Source: CAYMCO01 sp964388955 (GTDB lineage: Bacteria; Chloroflexota; Anaerolineae; Anaerolineales; E44-bin32). Taken from it: a DNA stretch of 64,000 bases. Below, piece by piece: positions 8,573-17,359 of the stretch. The position numbers were made by a program, and so were the translations under genes. Below the pieces are notes generated by a model that worked only from the letters and a program-made list of their open reading frames with translations, was not told the DNA's origin and searched no databases. The stretch is taken from the NCBI GenBank assembly GCA_964388955.1, contig CAYMCO010000004.1:135861-199860 (forward strand). The letters run 5' to 3'. Position 1 is the stretch's first letter; every line of letters begins with the position of its first letter.

Positions 8573-8663
8573 ATACAGTCTCCTGGGTTAATTGGAGGGG
8601 ATCCAAAGCGGATGGTGGTCAATCTTCGGGATCTCCTGGATGCCTCTGGCGGTGACGACACGC

Positions 8664-8692
8664 ATTCTTACATATCCGCCTAATTGTGTCAA
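8664..8692 (-). promoter_or_regulatory. Possible promoter of the bc operon
   Basis: A perfect TTGACA reads on the minus strand at 8692-8687, about 115 bases upstream of the Rieske start. The -10 region at the right distance (AAGAAT, 8669-8664) is weak, so the call rests mainly on the -35 box. Confidence 0.3.
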
Positions 8693-8770
8693 GATTACAC
8701 GTTTTTTTATGCCTATTCCGGAGCTATCTCGCTCCATACTTGCCGGCAAACCGCAGCATGGACGGAGTGC

Positions 8771-8986
8771 TTATCGAGAAGGCCAGAATCGCCAAAGCGT
8801 TCCCAAAATCGAGACCACCAAGCCCAGCAGGAATAAGCCCAAGAAAATCAAGTAGGTCAGGCGGTTGGTGGACCAGTGCTGCCCGAGGCCGGCACGGGGG
8901 CGCTCCGGAGGGATTTCATCATGGAGCGACCTGGCCCAAGGGCGGGCCCACAGACACCCAGGGTGCTCAGGGAGCCCATACCGCAT
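8771..8986 (-). CDS. Possible small single-helix membrane protein
   Basis: A 71-codon frame in the otherwise empty 630-base stretch between the divergent Rieske and cydA genes. The first half is basic and proline-rich. The last 36 residues form a convincing transmembrane helix (LTYLIFLGLFLLGLVVSIL) followed by a short WRF-rich tail. There is no good ribosome binding site at the ATG (8986), and no family is recognised. The helix suggests that at least the 3' part is coding. It could be a small accessory of the bc complex or a chance frame. Confidence 0.28.
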   Translation of the reverse strand: MRYGLPEHPGCLWARPWARSLHDEIPPERPRAGLGQHWSTNRLTYLIFLGLFLLGLVVSILGTLWRFWPSR

Positions 8987-9014
8987 TCCGCTAGAAATGG
9001 ATCGGGAGAGAAGG

Positions 9015-9034
9015 TTTGTGAACTTGGACACAAA
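9015..9034. promoter_or_regulatory. CRP/FNR-like operator in the cydA promoter
   Basis: A perfect inverted repeat TTTGTG-N8-CACAAA. Written as a CRP/FNR-family site it is TGTGA-ACTTGG-ACACA, one base from TGTGA-N6-TCACA. A TATAAA element at 9039-9044 fits a -10 box, so the site covers the -35/spacer region, a position usually associated with repression. The cydA start is about 170 bases downstream. Confidence 0.55.
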
Positions 9035-9205
9035 CGGATATAAATACAGTCGGGGCTTGGGGGAGCGACTGAATGCTGACCATACCAGCGATCGTATCGC
9101 GGGTTGTTGGTTGTCCCCTACCGCATATCCGCGCTGGGCGGCATATCGTGTCAGCGCCGGGCCCCCGGTCCGGATCCGCATGCTGAAGATGCCGGGAGGC
9201 TTCAT

Positions 9206-10576
9206 ATGAGTATCGTGAACTTGGCTCGCCTCCAATTCGCAATCACCGCCATCTATCACTTCTTCTTCGTCCCCCTCACTATGGGCCTATCCATCTTGGT
9301 CGCCTTGATGGAAACGAGGTACGTGCGCTCCAACGATGAGACCTACAAGCGCATGGTGCGGTTCTGGGGGAATCTTTTCTTGATCAACTTCGCGCTGGGC
9401 GTGGTCACCGGGCTGGTGATGGAGTTTCAATTCGGGATGAACTGGTCGGAGTACTCGCGGTTCGTCGGCGATGTCTTCGGCGCGCCCCTGGCGATAGAGG
9501 CGCTGGTGGCTTTCTTCCTCGAATCGACCTTCCTGGGCATATGGGTTTTCGGATGGGAGAAGCTTTCCAAGCGCGCCCATGCAGCCGCGATGTGGATGGT
9601 GGCCATCGGATCGAATCTGTCCGCGTTGTGGATCTTGATCGCCAACTCCTTCATGCAAGAGCCGGTGGGATATACGATCCGAAATTCGCGCGCGGAGATG
9701 ACCGATTTTGTCGCTCTGCTCACCAACCCGAACATATTCGTGCAGTTCCCCCATGTATTCGGCGCGGGGTTGACAACCGCCGCATTCTTCATATTGGGAA
9801 TCAGCGCCTATCACTTGATTCGGAAGAAGGAACATCAGGCCTTCTTCTTTCGCTCATTCCGCTGGGCGGCCACAGCCGGAGTGATCGGCACCCTGATCGT
9901 GATCATCGCCGGCCATATCCAGGGCCAGCACGTTGTCCGCATGCAGCCCATGAAGATGGCCGCGGCGGAGGCGCTTTGGGAAACGCAGGATCCGGCCTCT
10001 TTCTCGATCTTTACCATCGCCAATGAGCGGCAAATGCGAGATATCTTCTCCATCCGCATTCCCAACCTGCTGAGCATCCTGGTCTACAACAGCACGAAGG
10101 GGGAAGTCCTGGGGGTACGTGATCTGCAGGCACAGTACGTCGAGCAGTATGGCCCGGGCAATTACGTGCCCTCCGTGTTTACCGCTTACTGGACGTTCCG
10201 CTTGATGGTGGGGGCGGGCTTCCTGATGTTCGCATTAGCCGCCTATGCCCTATACAGGACACTACGTACCGGGGCCCTCAGCGACAATCGGATTCACCGG
10301 CTGCTGCCCCTGGCTATCGGGCTGCCGTATTTGGCGAACACCACCGGATGGCTGCTGGCCGAGATGGGCAGAGCACCCTGGGCAGTCTACGGATTGCAGC
10401 GCATGGAGGAGGCGGTCTCGCCCAACACCGGACTCGGCGCGCTCCTGTTTTCGCTGATCGGGTTCACCCTGCTGTACGCGGCGCTCATCGCAGTCGATGG
10501 CTATCTGCTGGCCAAGTATGCCCTGCGAGGGCCGGTTCAAGAGCCCACAGTCGGCCAATCCGGCAATAGCGCCTGA
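9206..10576 (+). CDS. cydA: Cytochrome bd-type quinol oxidase subunit I
   Basis: 456 residues, about nine helices. It oxidises quinol directly and reduces oxygen to water at haems b558, b595 and d. The N-terminal haem ligand His18 (ITAIYHFFF) and the C-terminal GRAPW motif (counterpart of GRQPW) are visible. The quinol-binding loop is short, unlike the long Q-loop of the E. coli enzyme, which fits non-proteobacterial CydA. The ATG at 9206 was chosen because it follows GGGAGGC and begins the normal CydA N-terminus; the longer open frame upstream contains only junk. cydB follows after 21 bases, then cydD and cydC. Such oxidases have high oxygen affinity and do not need cytochrome c. Confidence 0.96.
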   Translation: MSIVNLARLQFAITAIYHFFFVPLTMGLSILVALMETRYVRSNDETYKRMVRFWGNLFLINFALGVVTGLVMEFQFGMNWSEYSRFVGDVFGAPLAIEALVAFFLESTFLGIWVFGWEKLSKRAHAAAMWMVAIGSNLSALWILIANSFMQEPVGYTIRNSRAEMTDFVALLTNPNIFVQFPHVFGAGLTTAAFFILGISAYHLIRKKEHQAFFFRSFRWAATAGVIGTLIVIIAGHIQGQHVVRMQPMKMAAAEALWETQDPASFSIFTIANERQMRDIFSIRIPNLLSILVYNSTKGEVLGVRDLQAQYVEQYGPGNYVPSVFTAYWTFRLMVGAGFLMFALAAYALYRTLRTGALSDNRIHRLLPLAIGLPYLANTTGWLLAEMGRAPWAVYGLQRMEEAVSPNTGLGALLFSLIGFTLLYAALIAVDGYLLAKYALRGPVQEPTVGQSGNSA

Positions 10577-10597
10577 GAGGACAAAAGGAGGCCTACT

Positions 10598-11611
10598 ATG
10601 GATCTTCCCACGCTCTGGTACGCGCTGATCGCGGTCCTCTTCTTGGGATATTTCATACTGGAAGGTTTCGACTTCGGGGTAGGGATCCTGTCCCCCTTTC
10701 TATCCAGAGAGGATCAGGAGCGGCGCATAATCATCAACACCATTGGCCCCCATTGGGACGCCAATGAAGTCTGGCTGATCACCGCTGGGGGGGCGATGTT
10801 CGCAGCCTTCCCACACTGGTACGCGACGCTCTTCAGCGGCTTCTACATTCCCCTCTTCCTATTGCTGATAGCCTTGATAGGGCGAGGCGTGGCCTTTGAA
10901 TTTCGGGGCAAGCGGGAACACGAATCCTGGCGGATGATTTGGGATTGGCTGCTGTTCCTCGGCAGCGCCATCCCGCCGCTGCTCCTGGGGATCGCCATGG
11001 CCAACCTCATCCGCGGCGTCCCGATTGACGCAAATATGACCTATGTCGGTGGCTTCTGGAACCTGCTCAATCCCTTCTCCCTGCTCTGTGGTGTCTTGAC
11101 CCTCGCCCTTTTCACCTTTCACGGGGCGAATTTCCTGGCGCTAAAGACGGTCGGCATGGTTGCCCGGCGGGCCCAGGGGGCCGCCGCCCGGCTGTGGATT
11201 CCCGCTTTGGGGATCGCGTGCGTGGTCTCCGGGTGGGGCTGGATTTCCTTGGGCGGTTCCTCCGCAATGGGAGGCACGGCGGCGCCGATGCTGGTCGGCG
11301 CGTTGGCCGCGATCCTCGGCAGCGGTTTGGCCGATTTGCGTGCCCGGAACGGCTGGGGGTTCGCCCTGAGCAGCGCGGCCATCGCACTTTCCACCCTCGC
11401 CTTGTTCGTCGCGCTGTTCCCACGCCTGATGGTCTCCAGCTTGGATCCAGCCTGGAGTTTGACCATCGGAAGTGCCTCTGCAAGTCCCTACACATTGAAG
11501 GTGATGAGCGTGGTGGCCCTCGTATTCATCCCCGTTGTGCTGCTCTATCAGGGTTGGTCCTACCGCGTCTTCCGGGAACGGATTGGGGGCGAATCCAAGT
11601 TGGAGTATTGA
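10598..11611 (+). CDS. cydB: Cytochrome bd-type quinol oxidase subunit II
   Basis: 337 residues, eight to nine helices, starting MDLPTLWYALIAVLFLGYF with the family's conserved LEGFDFGVG motif right after the first helix. The subunit completes the bd oxidase and supports insertion of haem d; it carries no cofactors in most homologues. An AAAAGGAGG ribosome binding site precedes the ATG. The conserved region around IGPHWDANEVWLITAGGAMFAAFPHWYA is intact. No CydX/CydS-like small hydrophobic subunit gene follows; the next 80 bases encode only a very basic peptide frame. Confidence 0.96.
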   Translation: MDLPTLWYALIAVLFLGYFILEGFDFGVGILSPFLSREDQERRIIINTIGPHWDANEVWLITAGGAMFAAFPHWYATLFSGFYIPLFLLLIALIGRGVAFEFRGKREHESWRMIWDWLLFLGSAIPPLLLGIAMANLIRGVPIDANMTYVGGFWNLLNPFSLLCGVLTLALFTFHGANFLALKTVGMVARRAQGAAARLWIPALGIACVVSGWGWISLGGSSAMGGTAAPMLVGALAAILGSGLADLRARNGWGFALSSAAIALSTLALFVALFPRLMVSSLDPAWSLTIGSASASPYTLKVMSVVALVFIPVVLLYQGWSYRVFRERIGGESKLEY

Positions 11612-11687
11612 CCATGGCCTGGCGTCGAAGCCCATGCAGGGAGGCGCGATTCCGTCGAAACCGCAGGCGCCGGGTGAACCGTTCGAT

Positions 11688-13379
11688 ATGAATCTGACCG
11701 CGCGACTGCTAAGAGAGGCATCACCGTACCGACTGCCGCTCATCGCCATCGCGGCGACCTGCGCGCTGACCGGGATCACGATCGTGGTGCAGGCCCACGC
11801 GCTCAGCTTCAGCATTGCACGGGCGTTCCTGGGTGGCTGGTCCCTATCTGCCCTGATTCCCATGATACTGGCCTTCACCTTCGCAAGCCTCGTCCGAGCG
11901 GGGCTGACCTCAGTTCGGATCCTCAGCGGCCAACGCCTGGCGAACCACGTCATTGCCAGCTTCCGTTCTCGGTTGGTGGCACACCTGTTCGAACTCGGGC
12001 CCGTACGTGTCAGCGCCGAGCGCAGCGGCGAACTGGCCAACACATTGGCCGAGGGCGTCGAGCACCTGGATGCCTACTTCGGGGGATATGTGCCGCAGAT
12101 CGTCGCTACGGCTTCAATCCCCCTCATCCTGTTGGCCTTCGCCTTCCCCGTTGAGCCCCTCTCGGCCCTCCTGTTGCTCCTCACCGCCCCATTTCTATTG
12201 CTGCTGATGTACTTAATTGGGTCGGCAGCCGATCGGCTGGCGCGCCGACAATTCACCGCCCTCAGCCGGCTGAGTGCCCAGTTTATCGATTCCCTGCGGG
12301 GGCTGACTGCCCTCAAGCTGCTGGGCGCAAGTCGGGGGCGCTCCGATGTGATCGCAGAATCGAGCGAGCAGCTGCGAGAAAGGACTTTGGGCGTGCTGCG
12401 GCTGGCATTCCTCTCCGCCATGTCCCTCGAGATGTTGGCGATGATCAGCACAGCGATCGTTGCAGTTCAGGTTGGGCTGCGGCTGCTGAATGGGAAGCTC
12501 GGCTTCCAGCAGGGGCTCTTCGTCCTGCTGCTTGCCCCCGAGTTCTACCAGCCACTTCGAGCGCTTGGGGCGTGTTTCCACGCCGGCACGGCCGGGGCTT
12601 CCGCCGCGGAACGGATTTTCGAAATCCTCGATACAAGCCCCGAGAAGGTGCCCATCCAGCCTGGTTGGCGCCAGCATCAGATCGAGAGGACTGCGGTTGA
12701 ATTCCGAAACGTGCATTTCTCCTATCCGGGGCGCCCGAAATCTGTGCTGCGCGGGGCGTCATTTTCTGTCCCGGCAGGGAGGACTGTGGCGCTGATCGGG
12801 CCCAGCGGCGAGGGCAAGTCGACCGTCGCCCACCTACTGCTCGGTTTTCTAAGACCAACGCGCGGGGAAATCATCGTGAACGGCTCCCCCCTGGCGCAGC
12901 ACGACCTCGAGGCCTGGCGTTCCAACGTCTCATGGATACCACAGCATCCCTACCTCTTCAATCGCTCTGTGGAGGAAAATATCCGCCTCGCAAAACCATC
13001 GGCTTCCAATGCAGAGCTGATCGAAGCCGCGCGCCTCGCCGCCGCAGACCGCTTCATCCGGGCGTTGCCGCAGGGCTACGATACAGTTATCGGGGAGCGT
13101 GGCCTGCGTCTGAGCCGCGGGGAGGCACAGCGCGTCGCTCTGGCCAGGGCATTTCTCAAGGATGCCCCCTTCGTGATTCTCGACGAGCCCAGCGCGCACT
13201 TGGATCCGGAAACCGAAGCGCTCATTCGAACCTGCATGGAAAGCTTGCTGGCGGGGCGGAGCGCCCTGCTGATCGCCCACCGTTTGGGCAGCATACCTCA
13301 GCCAGCTGAAGTCATCGCCCTGTTCGACGGGCAGGTCTCTGAAAATGGGATTCCCACCGGCGCCTCGCCCGGGAGGTAG
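11688..13379 (+). CDS. cydD: ABC transporter CydD (bd oxidase assembly)
   Basis: About 563 residues from the ATG at 11688; an in-frame ATG at 11634 would add 18. Six membrane helices (to about residue 320) are followed by an ATPase domain with Walker A GPSGEGKST, signature LSRGE and Walker B FVILDEPSAHLDPE. CydDC exports thiols such as glutathione or cysteine, or moves haem, and is needed for assembly of the bd oxidase. The signature motif LSRGE replaces the usual LSGGQ, a variation seen in CydD proteins. The gene follows cydB directly and is followed by cydC. Confidence 0.9.
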   Translation: MNLTARLLREASPYRLPLIAIAATCALTGITIVVQAHALSFSIARAFLGGWSLSALIPMILAFTFASLVRAGLTSVRILSGQRLANHVIASFRSRLVAHLFELGPVRVSAERSGELANTLAEGVEHLDAYFGGYVPQIVATASIPLILLAFAFPVEPLSALLLLLTAPFLLLLMYLIGSAADRLARRQFTALSRLSAQFIDSLRGLTALKLLGASRGRSDVIAESSEQLRERTLGVLRLAFLSAMSLEMLAMISTAIVAVQVGLRLLNGKLGFQQGLFVLLLAPEFYQPLRALGACFHAGTAGASAAERIFEILDTSPEKVPIQPGWRQHQIERTAVEFRNVHFSYPGRPKSVLRGASFSVPAGRTVALIGPSGEGKSTVAHLLLGFLRPTRGEIIVNGSPLAQHDLEAWRSNVSWIPQHPYLFNRSVEENIRLAKPSASNAELIEAARLAAADRFIRALPQGYDTVIGERGLRLSRGEAQRVALARAFLKDAPFVILDEPSAHLDPETEALIRTCMESLLAGRSALLIAHRLGSIPQPAEVIALFDGQVSENGIPTGASPGR

Positions 13380-13418
13380 CGTGAAATCACTTGCCCTTCA
13401 CGCCCATGGGGGTGACAT

Positions 13419-15182
13419 GTGAGCGGGCTTCTTCTCCGGCTGGCGGGCTTGGCCCGGCCCATGGCGGCACGTATCGTGCTGTCCGTGCTGCTGGGGGCTG
13501 GAACGATACTCAGTGGAGTTTGCTTGCTCGCCATCTCGGCCTTCGTGGTGGCGAAAGCCGCGCTCCTGCCCCCCATCGCCGAACTGCAGCTCGCCATTGT
13601 GGGCCTGCGATTCACTGGGATCGCCAGGGGCGTACTGCGCTACCTGGAACGGTATACGTCCCATGGCATCACCCTCCATATTCTGGGCCGGCTGCGGGTG
13701 TGGTTCTATGATCTTTTGGCTCCTCTGGCCCCGGCGCGCTTGCTGACCCGCCATTCCGGCGATCTGATGGCCCGCATCCTAGCGGATATCGCGACGCTCG
13801 AGGATTTCTATGCGCGTGTACTCACACCCCCCGCTGTCGCTCTGCTGACGGTAGTTGGGGGGACCCTTGTACTCGCCGGCCTGGATTTGCGTCTGGCGCT
13901 GTCCACACTCGGATTCTTCGTTCTCGCCGCGCTCGGGCTTCCCCTACTCTCGGAAAGACTGACCCGTGAGCCGGGAGCAAGATTGGTGCAGTTGAGATCC
14001 CAATTATACGTCGCTTCCCTGGACGCCGTGGGCGGCATGGCGGATCTGTTGGCGTTCGGTCACGCTCCGCTCCAGGCCCGCCTCGTGGAGAAGCTAACCG
14101 CCGAGGGCGCTCGGCACAAGGAGAGATGGGCGCGCGTCGATGCGCTCGGCGAGGCGATGTGCAGCTTGCTGGCTCAATTCTCGATCGCGGCTGCGCTCTT
14201 GATTCTCATCCCCATTGTGCGTTCCGGTGCTCTCGATGGGATACTGCTGGCGGTGATCCCTCTGGGCTTGCTCGCTGGGTTCGAGGCCTTTGGCCCGCTG
14301 ACAAGCGCCTTCCGCAGACTACATGCCAGTCGGGAAGCGGCCCGGCGGCTGGAAGAGGTGGTTGCGGCGCCCCCCGCGGTAAGCGAACCGCCCGAACCGA
14401 AGCCACTTCCCAGAAACGCGGGGCTGGTGATTGACGACCTGAGCTTTCGATATGAAGCCGGGCGTCCGCTCGCCCTGGATGGCATCACGCTCGAACTACC
14501 GGAAGGCAGCTCGACCGCGATCGTCGGCCCCAGCGGATCGGGGAAGACTACCCTGGTCCATCTCTTGAACCGATTCTGGGATTATTCGCAGGGCCGGATC
14601 CTGATCGGCGGGGTTGAAATACGGGATTGCACGCCAGAAACCATCCGCCGCTGGTTCAGCGTCCTGCCCCAAGATCCCTACCTTTTCACGGGCACCATCC
14701 GGCAGAATCTGCTGCTGGCAAACCCGCAGGCTTCAGAGGGAGCGCTCCTGCAGTCGCTGCGAGTGGCGCAAGCGCAGGCATTCGTGGCAGAGCTTCCCGA
14801 AGGGCTGGACACTTTTGTCGGCGAAGGAGGTGTTCAGCTCAGCGGCGGTCAGCGGCAACGCATCGCTCTGGCGCGCAGCCTGCTGAAAGACAGCCCCATC
14901 CTGATCCTGGATGAACCCACCAATCATGTCGATCCCATCCTGGCGCGCGCTCTGATGCACTCGCTGCGGGCATGCACGACGGATCGGTCTTGGCTCGTGA
15001 TCACACATCGACTACTGGACCTAGAATGCATGGACCAGATCGTCATTCTGCGCGCCGGGCGCATCGTAGGCCGAGGGACACATCGATCGCTCATGGCGTC
15101 TGGGGGCTACTATCGACCCTTGTGGGAGGCGCAGGTCGAACATCTGAAGATCGAAGCCGCTCACGAGGTGATCCGTGAATGA
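13419..15182 (+). CDS. cydC: ABC transporter CydC (bd oxidase assembly)
   Basis: 587 residues with a GTG start. Six helices make up the first 300 residues; the ATPase domain has Walker A GPSGSGKTT, a full LSGGQ signature and Walker B ILILDEPTNHVD. The N-terminal part contains the CydC-type pattern GIARGVLRYLERYTSHGITLHILGRLR. It is the partner half of CydD in a heterodimeric exporter. The region from 13700 to 14500 translates without interruption, so the gene looks intact. It ends the cyd operon; about 50 bases later an extended -10 promoter starts the next unit. Confidence 0.92.
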   Translation: MSGLLLRLAGLARPMAARIVLSVLLGAGTILSGVCLLAISAFVVAKAALLPPIAELQLAIVGLRFTGIARGVLRYLERYTSHGITLHILGRLRVWFYDLLAPLAPARLLTRHSGDLMARILADIATLEDFYARVLTPPAVALLTVVGGTLVLAGLDLRLALSTLGFFVLAALGLPLLSERLTREPGARLVQLRSQLYVASLDAVGGMADLLAFGHAPLQARLVEKLTAEGARHKERWARVDALGEAMCSLLAQFSIAAALLILIPIVRSGALDGILLAVIPLGLLAGFEAFGPLTSAFRRLHASREAARRLEEVVAAPPAVSEPPEPKPLPRNAGLVIDDLSFRYEAGRPLALDGITLELPEGSSTAIVGPSGSGKTTLVHLLNRFWDYSQGRILIGGVEIRDCTPETIRRWFSVLPQDPYLFTGTIRQNLLLANPQASEGALLQSLRVAQAQAFVAELPEGLDTFVGEGGVQLSGGQRQRIALARSLLKDSPILILDEPTNHVDPILARALMHSLRACTTDRSWLVITHRLLDLECMDQIVILRAGRIVGRGTHRSLMASGGYYRPLWEAQVEHLKIEAAHEVIRE

Positions 15183-15227
15183 GAGCGGAGAGATCGCCCG
15201 GCCGCCGACATCCCGGTGCGGCTCACT

Positions 15228-15236
15228 TGATATAAT
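15228..15236 (+). promoter_or_regulatory. Extended -10 promoter for the MFS gene
   Basis: TGATATAAT, the same extended -10 element as at 3981. Transcription would start near 15243, leaving a leader of about 55 bases before the TTG start at 15299. Confidence 0.5.
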
Positions 15237-15298
15237 CCCGTCCTGACTGGCGCCGGCGGTGCTCCAGGCTCGCCTCATTATCAGCTCGGGGGAAGCGT

Positions 15299-16594
15299 TT
15301 GATCCCAGAAGGACAGTCCCAAACCAGGGCCAGCGGCTATCTGGAATTGGTGCGAAGCAATCCCAATTTCCGCGCCCTGTGGCTCGGTCAAATCGTCAGC
15401 CTATTGGGGGATTGGTTCAACCTAATCGCCTCCGCATCCCTGGTTGCCAAGCTGACGGGATCTGAATTGGGAGTGGGGGCGCTGTTCGTTGTGCGTTTCC
15501 TCGCCCCCTTCCTCATCAGCCCGCTGGCCGGGGTTTGGACCGATCGCTACAACCGCAAACATCTGCTCATCCTGGCCGACCTCTCGCGCGCCCTCATCGT
15601 GCTCGGCTTTCTGTTTGTTCGCGAACCCGAGCAAACCTGGTTGCTGTTTGCCCTGACGACCGCTCAACTGGCCATCGGCGGGATCTTCTTCCCGGGGCGC
15701 AATGCCATCATCCCCGATTTGGTGAGCAGGCAAGAGTTGGGGGCTGCCAACACGCTCAGCTCTACGACCTGGGCGACCATGCTGGCGATTGGTTCCGCGC
15801 TGGGCGGCCTGGCGGCGGGCAAGTGGGGTATCTATCCGGCGTTCGTGATCGATTCGAGCACCTTCTTGCTCTCGGCGATGCTGATTTCCCGCATCCGCTA
15901 CCGCAAGCCAGCCCCCCTCGACGATGGGGAGCAGGGGGTCCTGCCGGCGCTACGCCAATACCTGCAAGGGTTGCGCTATCTCAGACGGCACGCCGACATC
16001 TTGGCCATTGGCATGCATAAGGCAGCCATGAGCCTGGCGGTATACGGCGTGTTCAACGTCATCCAGGTCATGGTCGCGCGCGACATATTCGTGATCGGGG
16101 AAGCGGGCGCCATTACCTTGGGGCTGCAATACATGGCGGGAGGGCTCGGCACTGGCCTGGGTCCAATCATCACCCGGCACCTCACCCGAGACCGGGAGCC
16201 ATGGCTGCGCGCCGCCCTCGGCCTCGCCTACATACTGGCTATGGCAGGCTTGATCACTATTTCCAGCCTGCACAGCCTTGCCCTGGTGCTCCTGGGCACA
16301 TTCGTGCTCGAATTCGGCGGGGGGATCAACTGGGTCTTTTCGACGCAGTTGCTGATGAAATTGGTGCCAAACCGGGTCCGCGGCCGCGTGTTCTCCACAG
16401 AATTCGCCTCCTTCACTCTCACCAGCGCCCTGGGGGCCGGCTTGGGAGGCTGGATTCTAGAACATGCCGGCCTCGAATTGAGCACCCTTCTGCGCTGGCT
16501 GGGGCTGCTGGCGCTCGTCCCGGGTTTGCTATGGACTCTGTGGCTTATCCGCCGACGGGCCGCCGCGACCCCAGTGAAGTTGGATTCCCCTTAA
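15299..16594 (+). CDS. MFS transporter (MFS_3/enterobactin-exporter-like)
   Basis: 431 residues, about 11-12 helices, with the N-terminal pattern NFRALWLGQIVSLLGDWF that marks the EntS/macrolide-efflux type of MFS proteins and the loop motif GVWTDRYNRKHLLILADLSRA, equivalent to the MFS DRxxRR signature. The substrate cannot be read from sequence; relatives export siderophores or drugs. The start is a TTG preceded by CGGGGGA. It stands alone behind its own promoter, between the cyd operon and a small membrane protein gene. Confidence 0.85.
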   Translation: MIPEGQSQTRASGYLELVRSNPNFRALWLGQIVSLLGDWFNLIASASLVAKLTGSELGVGALFVVRFLAPFLISPLAGVWTDRYNRKHLLILADLSRALIVLGFLFVREPEQTWLLFALTTAQLAIGGIFFPGRNAIIPDLVSRQELGAANTLSSTTWATMLAIGSALGGLAAGKWGIYPAFVIDSSTFLLSAMLISRIRYRKPAPLDDGEQGVLPALRQYLQGLRYLRRHADILAIGMHKAAMSLAVYGVFNVIQVMVARDIFVIGEAGAITLGLQYMAGGLGTGLGPIITRHLTRDREPWLRAALGLAYILAMAGLITISSLHSLALVLLGTFVLEFGGGINWVFSTQLLMKLVPNRVRGRVFSTEFASFTLTSALGAGLGGWILEHAGLELSTLLRWLGLLALVPGLLWTLWLIRRRAAATPVKLDSP

Positions 16595-16773
16595 ACCATC
16601 ACATTTCGATCTTGGTCAGAACTGTCGCTCTCGTGGTCGCCGTGGATATCCGCCCTCAACGACCAGCCGCCCTCCTCGACACGTGGGTTCGCCATCGGCC
16701 GGGGGAACAGGTGTTGCTGGAAACTGCCCCCGATGGGAATGATAACCCAGCATACCGAAGTCACGCGAAGCGA

Positions 16774-16779
16774 TATAAT
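16774..16779 (+). promoter_or_regulatory. Possible -10 element before the small membrane protein gene
   Basis: A perfect TATAAT in the context CGATATAATC, about 42 bases upstream of the start codon at 16821. There is no convincing -35 box and no TGn extension. Confidence 0.35.
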
Positions 16780-16820
16780 CTCTTGCGATACCTGGAGTGC
16801 TATCGAAGGTAGAGGTTGAG

Positions 16821-17108
16821 ATGATTGTGAGTGTTGAGATGATTTTGAGTGCTGTGCTGATACTGGCCGTGATTGTCCTGGCTACGATCTTCCATCAGGA
16901 CTTGGTGCGCCTCGTCAATCAGAACGAGGACTACAAGCCACCTGAACTGAGACCGGGCTCCATGGTCAGATACCTGGAAAATGAAGAAGTCCGCCGCTGG
17001 ACGTTGGAAGAACCCTGGCGGAAGTACCGCAGCGTGCCGGTAGTCGTCGGATTCCGGAAGATGATCGACGCCACTCAGCGACAAGACGATCAGGTAGACG
17101 CGGACTGA
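16821..17108 (+). CDS. Small single-pass membrane protein, function unknown
   Basis: 95 residues from the ATG at 16821; the frame can be read from 16797 but the GGTAGAGGTTGAG upstream favours 16821. One N-terminal transmembrane helix (MILSAVLILAVIVLATIF) is followed by a charged cytoplasmic or external tail rich in Arg, Glu and aromatic residues (VRRWTLEEPWRKYRSV). No family is recognised. It is a single gene with its own -10 box, and the next gene is on the other strand. Confidence 0.55.
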   Translation: MIVSVEMILSAVLILAVIVLATIFHQDLVRLVNQNEDYKPPELRPGSMVRYLENEEVRRWTLEEPWRKYRSVPVVVGFRKMIDATQRQDDQVDAD

Positions 17109-17359
17109 GCACGATTCGTCAGCTATCCTCCAGAGCCGCGGAGCGAACCATCCTCGGTCTTGGTTCCACGTCCACCTGCAGATCAGGGCCCATGCGTGAT
17201 AGTGAGCCTGCTGTCTCGTCGTCCGTAGGTGGTCGCTGTCGCCCGAATCATCAAGCACGGGCCGACTCAATTGACCCCATCGGGTTCCATTCCCCAAGCA
17301 TCGGGCGCCTGAGAATCTCGGGCCCTCCGCGAACCGTCGCCGGGCAACCGGCGGGCCGG

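Noticed and set aside
8686..8700. GTGT-N7-ACAC inverted repeat near the Rieske promoter as a further CRP-like site
   Set aside because: The spacing between arms is 7 instead of the 6 shared by the other sites and the inner base pairs do not match TGTGA/TCACA.
11614..11691. 25-codon frame between cydB and cydD as a CydX/CydS-type small oxidase subunit
   Set aside because: The peptide is almost all Arg and polar residues with no membrane helix, unlike any known small bd subunit. It probably only couples translation of cydD through the ATGA overlap.
17109..17359. Possible RNA gene or small ORF in the 250-base gap between the small membrane protein and the SLC13 permease
   Set aside because: No tRNA-like cloverleaf, no CCA end, no hairpin with T-run and no frame with a ribosome binding site was seen.
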